From: Micromonospora foliorum
Lineage (GTDB): Bacteria; Actinomycetota; Actinomycetes; Mycobacteriales; Micromonosporaceae
Length of the DNA: 37,399 nt
Direction: 5' to 3'
Assembly: GCF_022229015.1 (NCBI RefSeq)
Contig: NZ_JAKKFF010000575.1
Span: 1-37,399 of the forward strand
Each line of letters begins with the position of its first letter. The first letter of the stretch is position 1. Positions 15,638 to 23,957 of the stretch are shown here, piece after piece. The position numbers were made by a program, and so were the translations under genes. The notes beneath the pieces are model-generated. The model was not told the origin of the DNA. It was given only the letters and a program-made list of their open reading frames with translations, and did no database searches.

Positions 15638-16930
15638 ATGACTGTTTCCACTCCTGGCCTCTCCGGCCTGCGCCGCGCCGGTGCGGTCGCTGCCGCCACG
15701 CTGGCCGCGGTGGCGCTCGGTGTCGTTCCGGGTGCCCGCGCCGACGCCGCCAGTGACATCCTGCCGATCGGCGACGCCGACCTGACGGAGGTCACCACCA
15801 GCCGGATCCTGGCCGACGGCGTGACCCTGACCCACATCGTGCGGGGGACCGAGCCCGCCCCGGCCGACCAGATCAACACCACAGGTCGCGGCCCGTGGGT
15901 GGTCAATGTGCTCACCATCGACCCGCGTCGGGCTGGCGGGCACCTGAAGGCGACGTACGGCCCGAACCTCGGCCAGGTCGAGAAGACCACCGATCTCGTG
16001 CGCGACGCCGGTGCCCTGGCGGGCGTCAATGCCTCCTTCTTCACCTTCACCGCCAGCCCGCTCTACCCCGGTGACCCGGTGGGCCTGGGCCTGTACGGCG
16101 GGAAGCTGCTCAGTGAACCCACCACCGAGCCCGGCGAGGTCAACTTCGTCGTCGACGCCACCACCAACCGCGCACTCACCGGAAAGCTCACCTGGTCGGG
16201 CAGCGTACGGAACCGGCAGACCCGGGCCGTCCTGCCGCTGGAGTTCATCAACCACCCACCGGTCGTCCCGGCCGGTTGCACCGCCCTGGCCGACCAGAGC
16301 GCGTGCACCGAGCCCGGCGATGTTGTCCGGTTCACCTCCGAGTTCGACTCGGCCACTCCGACGGGCGTCGGCGTGGAGGTCGTCCTCAATCGCCTCGGCT
16401 GTGTGGTGCGGACCGCGACGACCCGCGGCACCACCCTCGCCGCGGGCCAGACCTCGCTGCAGGCCACCGGGCGGGACGCCGGCGGTCTGCTCGCGGTGGC
16501 CGGCCGGGGATGCCTGGACCTGACCTCGACGGTGACCGATCAGCGGGGGCGGAAGCTTCCGCTGCGGCCCGGACTGTTCGGCGTGAACGGGCGGTACCCG
16601 TTGACGGCGGACGGCCAGGTCGTCGTGCCCGACGGCGGATCCGACAGCTTCTTCGCCCGCAACCCTCGTACCATCGCCGGCACCACCCGGGATGGGAAGG
16701 TCGTGCTCGCGACCATCGACGGTCGCCAGACCACCAGCGTCGGCGCCACGCTGGACGAGACCGCCGCCGTCGCCCAGGCACTCGGCATGTCCGACGCGGT
16801 CAACCTCGACGGCGGCGGCTCGACCGCCATGGCCGCTCAGGGCGCGCTGGTCAACCACCCCAGCGGAGTCGAGCGGGCTGTCGGCGACGCGCTCGTCTAC
16901 GTCGAAGGCCGTTACCACGGCGGGCACTGA
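15638..16930 (+). CDS. Secreted phosphodiester glycosidase family protein (NAGPA domain)
   Basis: The 430-residue protein has a secretion signal (LRRAGAVAAATLAAVALGVV, cleavage near ARADAAS) and a PF09992-type domain: GALAGVNASFFTF near residue 130, RNPRTIAGTTRDGKVVLATI, and NLDGGGSTAMA near the C-terminus. The family includes the mammalian uncovering enzyme, which removes GlcNAc from a mannose-6-phosphate diester; bacterial members are mostly uncharacterised and are linked to exopolysaccharide or cell-wall glycans. The ATG at 15638 follows GGAAGG. Its presence in a hemicellulose locus is unusual and its substrate is unknown. A shared hairpin separates it from the convergent GH30 gene. Confidence 0.85.
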   Translation: MTVSTPGLSGLRRAGAVAAATLAAVALGVVPGARADAASDILPIGDADLTEVTTSRILADGVTLTHIVRGTEPAPADQINTTGRGPWVVNVLTIDPRRAGGHLKATYGPNLGQVEKTTDLVRDAGALAGVNASFFTFTASPLYPGDPVGLGLYGGKLLSEPTTEPGEVNFVVDATTNRALTGKLTWSGSVRNRQTRAVLPLEFINHPPVVPAGCTALADQSACTEPGDVVRFTSEFDSATPTGVGVEVVLNRLGCVVRTATTRGTTLAAGQTSLQATGRDAGGLLAVAGRGCLDLTSTVTDQRGRKLPLRPGLFGVNGRYPLTADGQVVVPDGGSDSFFARNPRTIAGTTRDGKVVLATIDGRQTTSVGATLDETAAVAQALGMSDAVNLDGGGSTAMAAQGALVNHPSGVERAVGDALVYVEGRYHGGH

Positions 16931-16943
16931 CCGTCGCTGGCAA

Positions 16944-16976
16944 GCGGGTGCCCCAGCGTGTGGCTGGGGCACCCGC
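16944..16976. terminator. Bidirectional hairpin terminator
   Basis: A perfect 14-bp stem (GCGGGTGCCCCAGC at 16944-16957 with GCTGGGGCACCCGC at 16963-16976) encloses a 5-nt loop between two convergent genes. Confidence 0.9.
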
Positions 16977-17008
16977 GACGCCGACCGTGGCAAGGCCGAG
17001 CGGAGTTC

Positions 17009-18694
17009 TCAGAGGGTGAACACCACCGTGGAGATGCTGCGGGCACCGACGCTGATGGTGGCCTGACCGCCGTTCACGGTTGTCGGCTGGCTGGCCGCGT
17101 TGGCGTTCTGCGAGGTGAGGTAGTGCTCGGCCCGGCTGACGTTCTGCGGGGCCTGGATCACGGCGTTGTTGACCGCGCTGTTCGAGCGGTTGAGGATCAC
17201 CAGGGTGATCTTCCCGTCCCCCTGGTAGGCGGTCACCTCCAGCGGCGTGGCCTTGGAACTCTTCGTCAGGGCGACCCGCTGGTAGCCGGGGCGGACGTAC
17301 TTCGCGTACTGCGAGAAGGCGTACCCACGCTTGAGCGGAGCGCCCGCCGTGGTGCCGAACGCGGCCTCGCCGTCGCCGATGAAGGAGTAGTACCGCTTGC
17401 CGTACCACCAGATGTAGGCGTTCCAGTTGGCCTCCATCGACTTGTGCACGGTGCGCATGATGTCGTCGAGGGTCTCGTTCCAGACCGCCGCGTTGGCGGG
17501 GTTGCCCCAGATGTTGGAGCCGCCACCGTCGGCGGCGTGCAGGTTCCACTCGGTCATCCACACCGGCTTGTTGTGCTGTTCGGCCAGAGAGTACGGCCGC
17601 AGCCGGCCCGACTCCTCGGTGCCGTAGAGGTGCCCACCGACGTAGCCGATGTTGTTGCGGGCGGTCGCGTCGTTGAGGGTCGGGTCGGTGAAGCCGTAGT
17701 TCATGTTCACCGCCTCGGCGACCATCAGCTTGGTGTTCTGCACCTTGGTGCCCTGGTCGCGGACGAAGGTGCGCAGCTCGGTGCCGCTCCAATCCATCGA
17801 GTCGTAGTCCGGGTGCCAGTCGGGCTCGTTCTGCACGGAGGTGACGTCGACGGGTACGCCCTGGCCACGCATGTACTGCACGTAGCTGTTCAGATGGTTG
17901 GCGTAGTCGTCGTAGTAGTCGGTCTTCAGCTTGCCGCCGTTGACCCGGCTGTTGTTGGTCTTCCACGCCGCTGGCGCGGTCCACGGCGAGGCGAGGATCT
18001 TCACGTTGGACCCGTACGACTTCGCCGTCTTCAACGAGTTCACGTGCGTCGCCCACTCGCTGGAGACCGGCGACAGGCCGGTCCGCACGATGGACAGACC
18101 CAACTGGTTGGCGCCCATCCCGACAAGCGTCTGGGTGTCGGCCGTCGACCAGGCGCTACCCCAGATGGACTGCGCGGCCCCGAAGCCGTCGACCGTCTGG
18201 TACCTGGTCGCGCTGTTCACCGTGATGTCCGCCGGCCCGTTCGGCGGCGGAGTCGTCGGCGGCGGAGTCGGCTCCGTGCCGCCGGTGCAGGCCACCCCGT
18301 TCAACGCGAAGATGGTCGGATCGGGGTTGCCGCCGGTCGACGAGCCGTTGAATCCGAACGAGACCGTCCCGTTGGTCGCGATGGCCCCGTTGTAGCTGAC
18401 GTTCTTGGCGGTGACTGCGGCACCGCTCTGGGTCAGCGTCGTGTTCCACGCCTGCGTGACGGTCTGTCCGGCGTCGTAGTGCCAGGTCAGCGTCCAACTC
18501 GTCACCGCGTCACCGAGATTGGTGATGGTGACGTTGGCGCCGAAGCCTCCCTGCCACTGCGACGACACGCTGTAGTTGACCGAACAGCCGGCGGCCGCGG
18601 CCCCCGCCGGTGCCGCCACGGCGACCGCTGCCGATGCCAGTAGGACGGCGCCGGCCGCCACCAGGGCGGTGTTGGTCACTCTTCTTCTTCTCAT
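17009..18694 (-). CDS. Secreted GH30 (glucurono)xylanase with N-terminal CBM2
   Basis: The 561-residue protein has a secretion signal (residues 1 to about 35), a CBM2-type module (about 37-136, bounded by Cys37 and Cys136, with QWQGGFGANVTITNLG), a Pro/Thr linker (about 141-153) and a GH30 catalytic domain (about 155-561). The predicted acid/base is Glu290 in SVQNEPDW and the nucleophile is Glu382 in WMTEWNLHA. YIWWYGKRYYSFIGDG resembles the subfamily 8 region whose Arg recognises methylglucuronic acid, so glucuronoxylan is the likely substrate; this last point is inferred. The ATG at 18694 is preceded by AGGAGG at good spacing. A CebR/CelR-type palindrome lies 90 bases upstream, consistent with induction by cello-oligosaccharides. 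Confidence 0.93.
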   Translation of the reverse strand: MRRRRVTNTALVAAGAVLLASAAVAVAAPAGAAAAGCSVNYSVSSQWQGGFGANVTITNLGDAVTSWTLTWHYDAGQTVTQAWNTTLTQSGAAVTAKNVSYNGAIATNGTVSFGFNGSSTGGNPDPTIFALNGVACTGGTEPTPPPTTPPPNGPADITVNSATRYQTVDGFGAAQSIWGSAWSTADTQTLVGMGANQLGLSIVRTGLSPVSSEWATHVNSLKTAKSYGSNVKILASPWTAPAAWKTNNSRVNGGKLKTDYYDDYANHLNSYVQYMRGQGVPVDVTSVQNEPDWHPDYDSMDWSGTELRTFVRDQGTKVQNTKLMVAEAVNMNYGFTDPTLNDATARNNIGYVGGHLYGTEESGRLRPYSLAEQHNKPVWMTEWNLHAADGGGSNIWGNPANAAVWNETLDDIMRTVHKSMEANWNAYIWWYGKRYYSFIGDGEAAFGTTAGAPLKRGYAFSQYAKYVRPGYQRVALTKSSKATPLEVTAYQGDGKITLVILNRSNSAVNNAVIQAPQNVSRAEHYLTSQNANAASQPTTVNGGQATISVGARSISTVVFTL

Positions 18695-18783
18695 GAAACT
18701 CCTCCTGAAGTGGTGGTGGCTTCCACGCCTCGGGAGGGCTCGTCTGCGGCGAGATTCAGCGATGGTGTGGGCGACGGAAGGAT

Positions 18784-18797
18784 TGGGAGCGCTCCCA
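18784..18797. promoter_or_regulatory. CebR/CelR-type operator upstream of GH30 xylanase
   Basis: TGGGAGCGCTCCCA is a perfect 14-base palindrome. It equals the operator described for the LacI-family cellulase regulators CelR (Thermobifida) and CebR (Streptomyces). It sits in the 177-base gap upstream of the GH30 start. Neither LacI gene in this window has this element in front of it, so the regulator is probably elsewhere. Confidence 0.85.
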
Positions 18798-18870
18798 GGA
18801 TGCTGATTCCAGAAAGTTAATTCGTCCAACGATTCCTGTCAATGCAGTCGGCCGACAATCAGTGGCGCCG

Positions 18871-19806
18871 TCACCGGCCGCAGGTGCCGCACTGCCGGCG
18901 AGTGCGCAGGTGGTAGTCGGTGGACGCGACGACCAGGCCCAGTCCCATGACCAGGTACGCCGACATCGCCACCCACAGGAACGCGTCGGAGAACTCGCTG
19001 TACGAGCCCGACGACACCTGCACGATCCCCATGCCGAAGTAGGCCACGATGCCCGCGCCGAGCCCGAAGCCGGGCACCAGCAGCAGCGCACGAGGAATCG
19101 TGCGGCCGGCGAGCAGCGGCACCCACCCCGGCCAGACCTCACCCCAGTGGTGCACCAGCGCCAGCGGCAACAGCCCACCCGCCAGCACCAGGCCGATCTC
19201 CAACCCGAGCAGGGAGGCGTTCTGGTCGACGCGGTCGAACCCCACCACGAACTGGGCCGCGAAGCGGGTCACGAGACCGCCCACCGCGGCGTACGCGGCC
19301 CAGCGCGCCCACCGCGCGGACGCCGAGCGTCGCGCACCCGGTCGGACCGTCCGGCAGCAGTCTGGGCAGTCGCCCCGGGTGCGCCGCTGGTAGCGCGCGG
19401 TGGTCAGGCCGAGCAGGACCGCTCCGGTGACACAACCGAGTCGGCTGGCGAACGCCAGCGGGTCGAAGAACGGGCCGACGGTGAACAGCAGGAAGCCCAC
19501 CAGCTCCGGCAGCAGGATCGCGGCTGCCGCGACGAGCGCTCCGGCGACCGTCCAGGCGAGCCCCGCCAGCGCCGGCCGCCAGGTCGCCACCCGGTCCAGG
19601 GCAACCGCCAGCCCGCCTGCTGCCGCACACAACGCCACCGACCACCAGCCGGTGAAACCGAGCAGGTCCATCCCGAGCCGCCCGAACTGCGGAGCCTCGC
19701 CGACCGTCCACGCCAGACGCACGCCCCTGTATGCCACGGCCCAGCCGAGCACTGCGTACGTCAGGCCGTGGACGGACCGACCGACGATCGATGGTGATGT
19801 CGCCAT
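18871..19806 (-). CDS. Integral membrane protein of unknown function
   Basis: I do not recognise the family. The 311-residue protein shows about eight hydrophobic segments, for example GWWSVALCAAAGGLAVAL, GALVAAAAILLPELVGFLLF and LGLEIGLVLAGGLLPLALV. A central loop carries GDCPDCCRTVRPGARR and the C-terminus ends in QCGTCGR, so two CxxC pairs could bind a metal or form disulfides. The ATG at 19806 follows AAGGA; the frame extends upstream without a better start. It is divergent from the methyltransferase gene and lies upstream of the GH30 gene on the same strand, but the CebR-type operator in between suggests separate control. Confidence 0.75.
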   Translation of the reverse strand: MATSPSIVGRSVHGLTYAVLGWAVAYRGVRLAWTVGEAPQFGRLGMDLLGFTGWWSVALCAAAGGLAVALDRVATWRPALAGLAWTVAGALVAAAAILLPELVGFLLFTVGPFFDPLAFASRLGCVTGAVLLGLTTARYQRRTRGDCPDCCRTVRPGARRSASARWARWAAYAAVGGLVTRFAAQFVVGFDRVDQNASLLGLEIGLVLAGGLLPLALVHHWGEVWPGWVPLLAGRTIPRALLLVPGFGLGAGIVAYFGMGIVQVSSGSYSEFSDAFLWVAMSAYLVMGLGLVVASTDYHLRTRRQCGTCGR

Positions 19807-19862
19807 GCACCCGATCCTTCCGGCGTCCCGCGGCGGGCGGACCCCGCTGACAGGGGACGCCA

Positions 19863-19880
19863 CTCCCTCGCGGGAGGGAG
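19863..19880. repeat. Hairpin in divergent intergenic region
   Basis: CTCCCTC (19863-19869) and GAGGGAG (19874-19880) form a perfect 7-bp stem with a GCGG loop, in the likely 5' untranslated region of the membrane-protein gene. Its role is unknown. Confidence 0.35.
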
Positions 19881-20014
19881 CGGCCGGACCGTGCGGCACT
19901 CACCGTTCGGTCGGCGTCGGGCCGGGCAGCGTTGAGGATGGTGTCGGCCCTGCTTCGCGGTGAGGCCGTCTGTTGTGGAGTGACCGGGTGTGGTGTGGAT
20001 CCTCGGCCTTCTAT

Positions 20015-20027
20015 ACCGTGGCACGGT
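20015..20027. promoter_or_regulatory. Palindrome upstream of methyltransferase gene
   Basis: ACCGTG-G-CACGGT is a perfect inverted repeat about 75 bases before the methyltransferase start, next to a TATACC that could be a -10 element. It is a possible operator; no cognate regulator is evident. Confidence 0.3.
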
Positions 20028-20101
20028 CACGGGTGGCCGCTTCCTCGACACCGGGCCGTCCCGCGACGACGTCGCGTACGCGTTCGATACGGGGGGTTGC
20101 C

Positions 20102-20935
20102 GTGACCATGGAATCACCGACGACAGGCCGGCCCGATGCCGGTGAGGCTGGCGCCCAGCCGAAGATCGACACGTCGGTGCCGCATTCGGCGCGGATCTGG
20201 AACTACTGGCTCGGTGGCAAGGACAACTTCGCTGTCGACCGCGAGGCGGGGGACCAGTATCGCCAGGTCTTCCCCGGCGTGGTCGACGTGGCCCGGGCCT
20301 CCCGGCAGTTCCTGGTCCGCTCGATCATGTTCCTCGCCGCCGACGCCGGCATCCGCCAGTTCCTCGACGTCGGCACCGGGCTGCCGACCGCCAACAACAC
20401 CCACGAGGTGGCCCAACGGATCGCGCCGGACGCGCGGATCGTCTACGTCGACAGCGACCCGCTGGTGCTGGTGCACGCCCGCGCGTTGCTGGTGGGCACG
20501 GCCGAGGGCCGGACCGCCTACATCGACGGCGATCTGCACGACCCGGCCGCGGTCATCGCCGAGGCCGGCAAGACGCTCGACTTCACGCAGCCGATCGGCC
20601 TCATCCTCAGTGGCGTCATGGGTCACGTGCCCGACTACGGGACAGCCCGTTCGATCACCCGGGAACTGCTGGCGGCGCTGCCGAGCGGCAGCTACCTCTC
20701 CCTGAACGACGGCACGAGCCTGATCAGCGCCGAGATGCAGCAGGCACAGGACGACTACAACGACAGCGGAGCGGCCCCGTACACCCTGCGCTCGCCCGGC
20801 GAGATCGCCGGCTTCTTCAACGGCCTGGAGCTGGTCGAGCCCGGCGTCGTGCCGTGCCCGCAGTGGCGACCCGACGACGCGGTCGACACGCCTGCCGACA
20901 TCGACGCCTTCGGCGGGGTGGGCCGCAAGCGCTGA
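20102..20935 (+). CDS. SAM-dependent methyltransferase, DUF574/PF04672 family
   Basis: The 277-residue protein belongs to the actinobacterial family with the opening SVPHSARIWNYWLGGKDNFAVDR. A Rossmann SAM site follows (FLDVGTGLPTANNTHEVAQ, then IVYVDSDPLVLVHARALL), with GLILSGVMGHVPD and GSYLSLNDGTS later. Members have no agreed substrate. GTG 20102 has a GGGGGG ribosome site five bases upstream; the ATG at 20108 is two codons further in and is equally possible. It stands alone between a divergent membrane-protein gene and the convergent MarR gene. Confidence 0.9.
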   Translation: MTMESPTTGRPDAGEAGAQPKIDTSVPHSARIWNYWLGGKDNFAVDREAGDQYRQVFPGVVDVARASRQFLVRSIMFLAADAGIRQFLDVGTGLPTANNTHEVAQRIAPDARIVYVDSDPLVLVHARALLVGTAEGRTAYIDGDLHDPAAVIAEAGKTLDFTQPIGLILSGVMGHVPDYGTARSITRELLAALPSGSYLSLNDGTSLISAEMQQAQDDYNDSGAAPYTLRSPGEIAGFFNGLELVEPGVVPCPQWRPDDAVDTPADIDAFGGVGRKR

Positions 20936-20954
20936 GGCTGTCTCCCGGCGGCGC

Positions 20955-20985
20955 TCGGCACCAGGGCGGGTCGTCCTGGTGCCGA
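20955..20985. terminator. Bidirectional hairpin terminator
   Basis: TCGGCACCAGG (20955-20965) pairs perfectly with CCTGGTGCCGA (20975-20985) around a 9-nt loop, between the convergent methyltransferase and MarR genes. Confidence 0.8.
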
Positions 20986-21008
20986 ACGTCGGCGTGCGGT
21001 ACGGCTGG

Positions 21009-21533
21009 TCAGCCGGATTGTTCGGACGGAGGAAGGACGCTCTGCACCGCCACGCAGGGGTCCGTGGCGGGTGCGGCGGCGTGGATCGCTTCGGCGGCCC
21101 GGGCGGCGAGCCCGCGAAAGAGCCCGCGCTGCTCCTCGGGTAGCCCGCCCAGCACGTGGTCCTCGGCGTGGGCGACCTGCCGCTCGGCCTCGGCGAGCGT
21201 CTGACGTCCGCGTTCGGTGGCCACGACCCGTCGGGCCCGCCGGTCCTGGGGGTGAGGCCGGCGCTCGATGAGACCGGCGTTCGCCAGGTCGTCGATGACG
21301 TACGTCAGCACGCTGCGGTCGATGGCCAGCCGGGCGGCCAGGGCGCCCTGGGTGGGCACTTCCTCGTGCACGACGACGGCCAGGATGTGGTAGCCCCGAC
21401 TGCCGTGCGGCAGGTCTTTCAGCAGCTCCTCGACGCGCTCGTGCCAGCGGCGCAGGACCATGCCCAGCGACCAGCCGAAGTTCGAGCCGCGCTTGCGGTC
21501 GGCCGGCAGCTCGCAGGGGTCGGTCACGGACAT
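21009..21533 (-). CDS. MarR-family transcriptional regulator
   Basis: The 174-residue protein has a winged helix-turn-helix: helices around VHEEVPTQGALAARLAIDRS and VLTYVIDDLANAGLIERR, then the wing PHPQDRRARRVVATERGR. Flanking helices would form the dimer interface. It is divergent from the fused flavoprotein gene and is the obvious candidate to control it; GGTTGATCA motifs occur at both ends of the shared 144-base region. MarR proteins usually respond to small phenolic or other toxic compounds; the ligand here is unknown. Confidence 0.92.
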   Translation of the reverse strand: MSVTDPCELPADRKRGSNFGWSLGMVLRRWHERVEELLKDLPHGSRGYHILAVVVHEEVPTQGALAARLAIDRSVLTYVIDDLANAGLIERRPHPQDRRARRVVATERGRQTLAEAERQVAHAEDHVLGGLPEEQRGLFRGLAARAAEAIHAAAPATDPCVAVQSVLPPSEQSG

Positions 21534-21555
21534 GTTCCGATGCTAGTGGCCGGCA

Positions 21556-21656
21556 GGTTGATCATCATCCGACATCGCGGCAGCCCAGGAATGATTGGCC
21601 GTGAAGATAGGTTGTCAGACAGACGATAGGCGCAAAACATGATGGGTTGATCAAAC
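21556..21656. promoter_or_regulatory. Putative MarR-controlled promoter with repeated GGTTGATCA motif
   Basis: GGTTGATCA occurs at 21556-21564 near the MarR start and again at 21645-21653, where it forms the palindrome TTGATCAA (21647-21654). A possible promoter for the flavoprotein lies just upstream of the second copy: TTGTCA (21612-21617), a 17-base spacer and AAACAT (21635-21640). Binding at the palindrome would cover the start of transcription. The assignment is inferred from position and symmetry only. Confidence 0.4.
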
Positions 21657-21677
21657 AATCTCGGGGATGGTGAGGCA

Positions 21678-23957
21678 ATGTCGGACTACGGGCACGAACT
21701 CCGGTTTGGGTCGTTCCTGACGCCGAGCGTGCACGACCCGGATCAGGTGGTGGCGCTGGCCGAGCTGACCGAGACGGCGGGGCTGGACCTGGTCACGTTC
21801 CAGGACCACCCGTACAACGCGGAGTTCCTCGACACCTGGACCCTGCTGAGCTGGGTGGCAGCCCGCACGGAACGGCTCCGGATCTCGGGGAACGTCCTCA
21901 GCCTGCCGCTGCGCCCGCCGGCCGTGCTGGCCCGGGCCGCCGCGAGTCTGGACCGGTTGTCGCACGGCCGGTTCGAACTCGGCCTCGGCGCCGGCGCGTT
22001 CTGGGACGGGATCGAGGGCATGGGGGCACGTCGGCTGACCGCGGGTCAGGGGGTCGCGGCCCTGCGGGAGGCGATCGACCTCCTACGCGGCGTCTGGGAC
22101 GACACCGTCGACGGGCCGCTGCGGCTGGACGGGGAGTACTACCCCGTACCCGGCATGCAGCGCGGCCCGAAGCCGGCACACGACATCGACATCTGGCTCG
22201 GCGCGTACCAGCCGAAGATGCTGGCCCTGACCGGCCAGAAGGCCAACGGCTGGCTGCCGACGCTGGAATACCTGCGATCGCCGGACCGGGTGACCGCCAA
22301 CCGGCTCATCGACGAGGCGGCAGTCGCCGCCGGCCGTGAGCCTCGGGAGATCCGACGGCTGCTCAACCTGTTCAAGGTCGACGTCTCGTCGCGCAGCCGC
22401 GGCTTCCTGCAGGGGCCCGTCGAGCAGTGGGTCGACCAGCTCCTTCCCCTGGTCCTCGAAGAGGGGTTCAGCACCTTCCTGATCGGCCGCGACGACCCAC
22501 GCCTCATCCAGACCCTCGGGCAGGAGATCGCCCCCGCGCTGCGGGAGGCGGTCGCCAAGGAGCGCGCCGGGGGTGAGGCCGGCACCGGACCGGTCCGCAC
22601 GACCGTCGCGCTGGCCGCGCGGCACCCTGGTCTCGACTACGACGCGCTGCCCGCGTCGCTGGCCACCCGGTCCGTGGAACCCGGTGATCCGGAGTACGAG
22701 CGGGTGCGCCACACCTACAGCTGGCACGGATCGCCGGCCCTGGTGATCCGCCCGCAGAACGCCGCCGAGGTGGTCGACGCCGTGTCGTACGCCCGGTCGC
22801 AGAAGGTCCCGCTGTCGGTGCGCAGCGGCGGGCACGGCATCAGCGGCCGGTCGACGAACGACGGGGGAGTCGTCATCGACATGTCGAGGATGAACAGGGT
22901 CGAGGTGCTCGACCGGGCGACCCGCCGGGTGCGGCTGGAGCCGGGTGCCCGGTGGGGTGACGTGGCCCAGGCGCTCGCCCCGTACGGCCTGGCCATGAGC
23001 TCGGGTGACTACGGAGACGTGGGCGTCGGCGGTCTCGCCACCACCGCCGGCGTCGGATACCTGGCGCGCAAGCACGGCCTGACCATCGACCACGTCGTCG
23101 CCGCCGAGATCGTCACCGCGGACGGCCGTCTGCTGCGCGTCGACGACGAGCAGCACCCCGACCTGTTCTGGGCCGTCCGCGGCGCCGGTGGAAACTTCGG
23201 TGTCGTCACCGCGCTGGAGCTGGAGGCGTACGAGGTCGACAACGTCGTCTACGCCCAGCTTGTCGCCGACGCGACCGACACCGCCCAGCTGCTGCGCCGG
23301 TGGGGCCAGCTCGTCGAGGACGCGCCACGGGAGCTGACCAGCTTCCTCTCCCTCTTTCCCGGCCGCCGTGGCAACCCGCCGGCTGCCCAGGTCACCCTCG
23401 TCTACGCCGGTGACGACGTCGAGGCGGCGCAGTCCGCCCTGAGCCCGTTCCTGGAAATCGGGCCGATCCTCGACCAGCAGGCGCAGCTCGTGCCGTACCC
23501 GGCGATCGTCGTGCCGCCGGGCAACCAGCATCGGGGGCAGGGTCTGAAGGACACCCGCAGCGGTCTGTTGCACCACGTCACACCGCAGGCGGCCGACCTC
23601 ATGGAGCACATGATCCATTCCGGCGACGTGATGATCATGCAGCTCCGGTCCGTCGGCGGGGCGGTCAACGACGTCGCCCGCGACGCGACCGCCTACCCGC
23701 ACCGGGAGCAGAACTTCTCGGTGCTCGCCGCCACGGTCCCGGACCGCCGGCCCCAGCTCGACAAGCTCTGGGCCGAGCTGTACGCGCATCTCGACGGCCT
23801 GTATCTCAGCTTCGAGAGCGACACCGACCCGGCTCGACTGCTGGATGCCTGGCCCGAACCCACCCTCGGCCGGCTGCGCGCCATCAAGGCCACCTACGAC
23901 CCGGACAACGTCTTCAACCGGAACTTCCCCATCCCACCGGCTGGGCCGGTCGACTAG
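21678..23957 (+). CDS. Fused flavoprotein: luciferase-like oxidoreductase + BBE-type FAD oxidoreductase
   Basis: The 759-residue protein joins two oxidoreductases in one open frame. Residues 1 to about 295 are a luciferase-like (LLM class, F420 or FMN) domain: FGSFLTPSVHDPDQVVALAE, RFELGLGAGAFWDGIEGMGA, DIDIWLGAYQPKML. Residues about 320-755 are an FAD-linked oxidoreductase of the berberine-bridge type: VRSGGHGISGRSTNDGGVVI with His386 as the likely covalent FAD ligand, VGVGGLATTAGVGYLARKHG, FWAVRGAGGNFGVVTALELE and NRNFPIPP at the end. The second FAD ligand of bicovalent enzymes, a Cys before the VGVGG motif, is Tyr445 here. No signal peptide is seen. The two flavin sites may act in sequence on one substrate. 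A divergent MarR gene suggests inducible expression. Confidence 0.88.
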   Translation: MSDYGHELRFGSFLTPSVHDPDQVVALAELTETAGLDLVTFQDHPYNAEFLDTWTLLSWVAARTERLRISGNVLSLPLRPPAVLARAAASLDRLSHGRFELGLGAGAFWDGIEGMGARRLTAGQGVAALREAIDLLRGVWDDTVDGPLRLDGEYYPVPGMQRGPKPAHDIDIWLGAYQPKMLALTGQKANGWLPTLEYLRSPDRVTANRLIDEAAVAAGREPREIRRLLNLFKVDVSSRSRGFLQGPVEQWVDQLLPLVLEEGFSTFLIGRDDPRLIQTLGQEIAPALREAVAKERAGGEAGTGPVRTTVALAARHPGLDYDALPASLATRSVEPGDPEYERVRHTYSWHGSPALVIRPQNAAEVVDAVSYARSQKVPLSVRSGGHGISGRSTNDGGVVIDMSRMNRVEVLDRATRRVRLEPGARWGDVAQALAPYGLAMSSGDYGDVGVGGLATTAGVGYLARKHGLTIDHVVAAEIVTADGRLLRVDDEQHPDLFWAVRGAGGNFGVVTALELEAYEVDNVVYAQLVADATDTAQLLRRWGQLVEDAPRELTSFLSLFPGRRGNPPAAQVTLVYAGDDVEAAQSALSPFLEIGPILDQQAQLVPYPAIVVPPGNQHRGQGLKDTRSGLLHHVTPQAADLMEHMIHSGDVMIMQLRSVGGAVNDVARDATAYPHREQNFSVLAATVPDRRPQLDKLWAELYAHLDGLYLSFESDTDPARLLDAWPEPTLGRLRAIKATYDPDNVFNRNFPIPPAGPVD

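Noticed and set aside
16958..18643. Plus-strand ORF of 561 codons opposite the GH30 gene
   Set aside because: The minus strand encodes a signal peptide, a CBM2 and a GH30 domain with both catalytic Glu residues; the plus frame is Val/Arg/Gly-rich without motifs.
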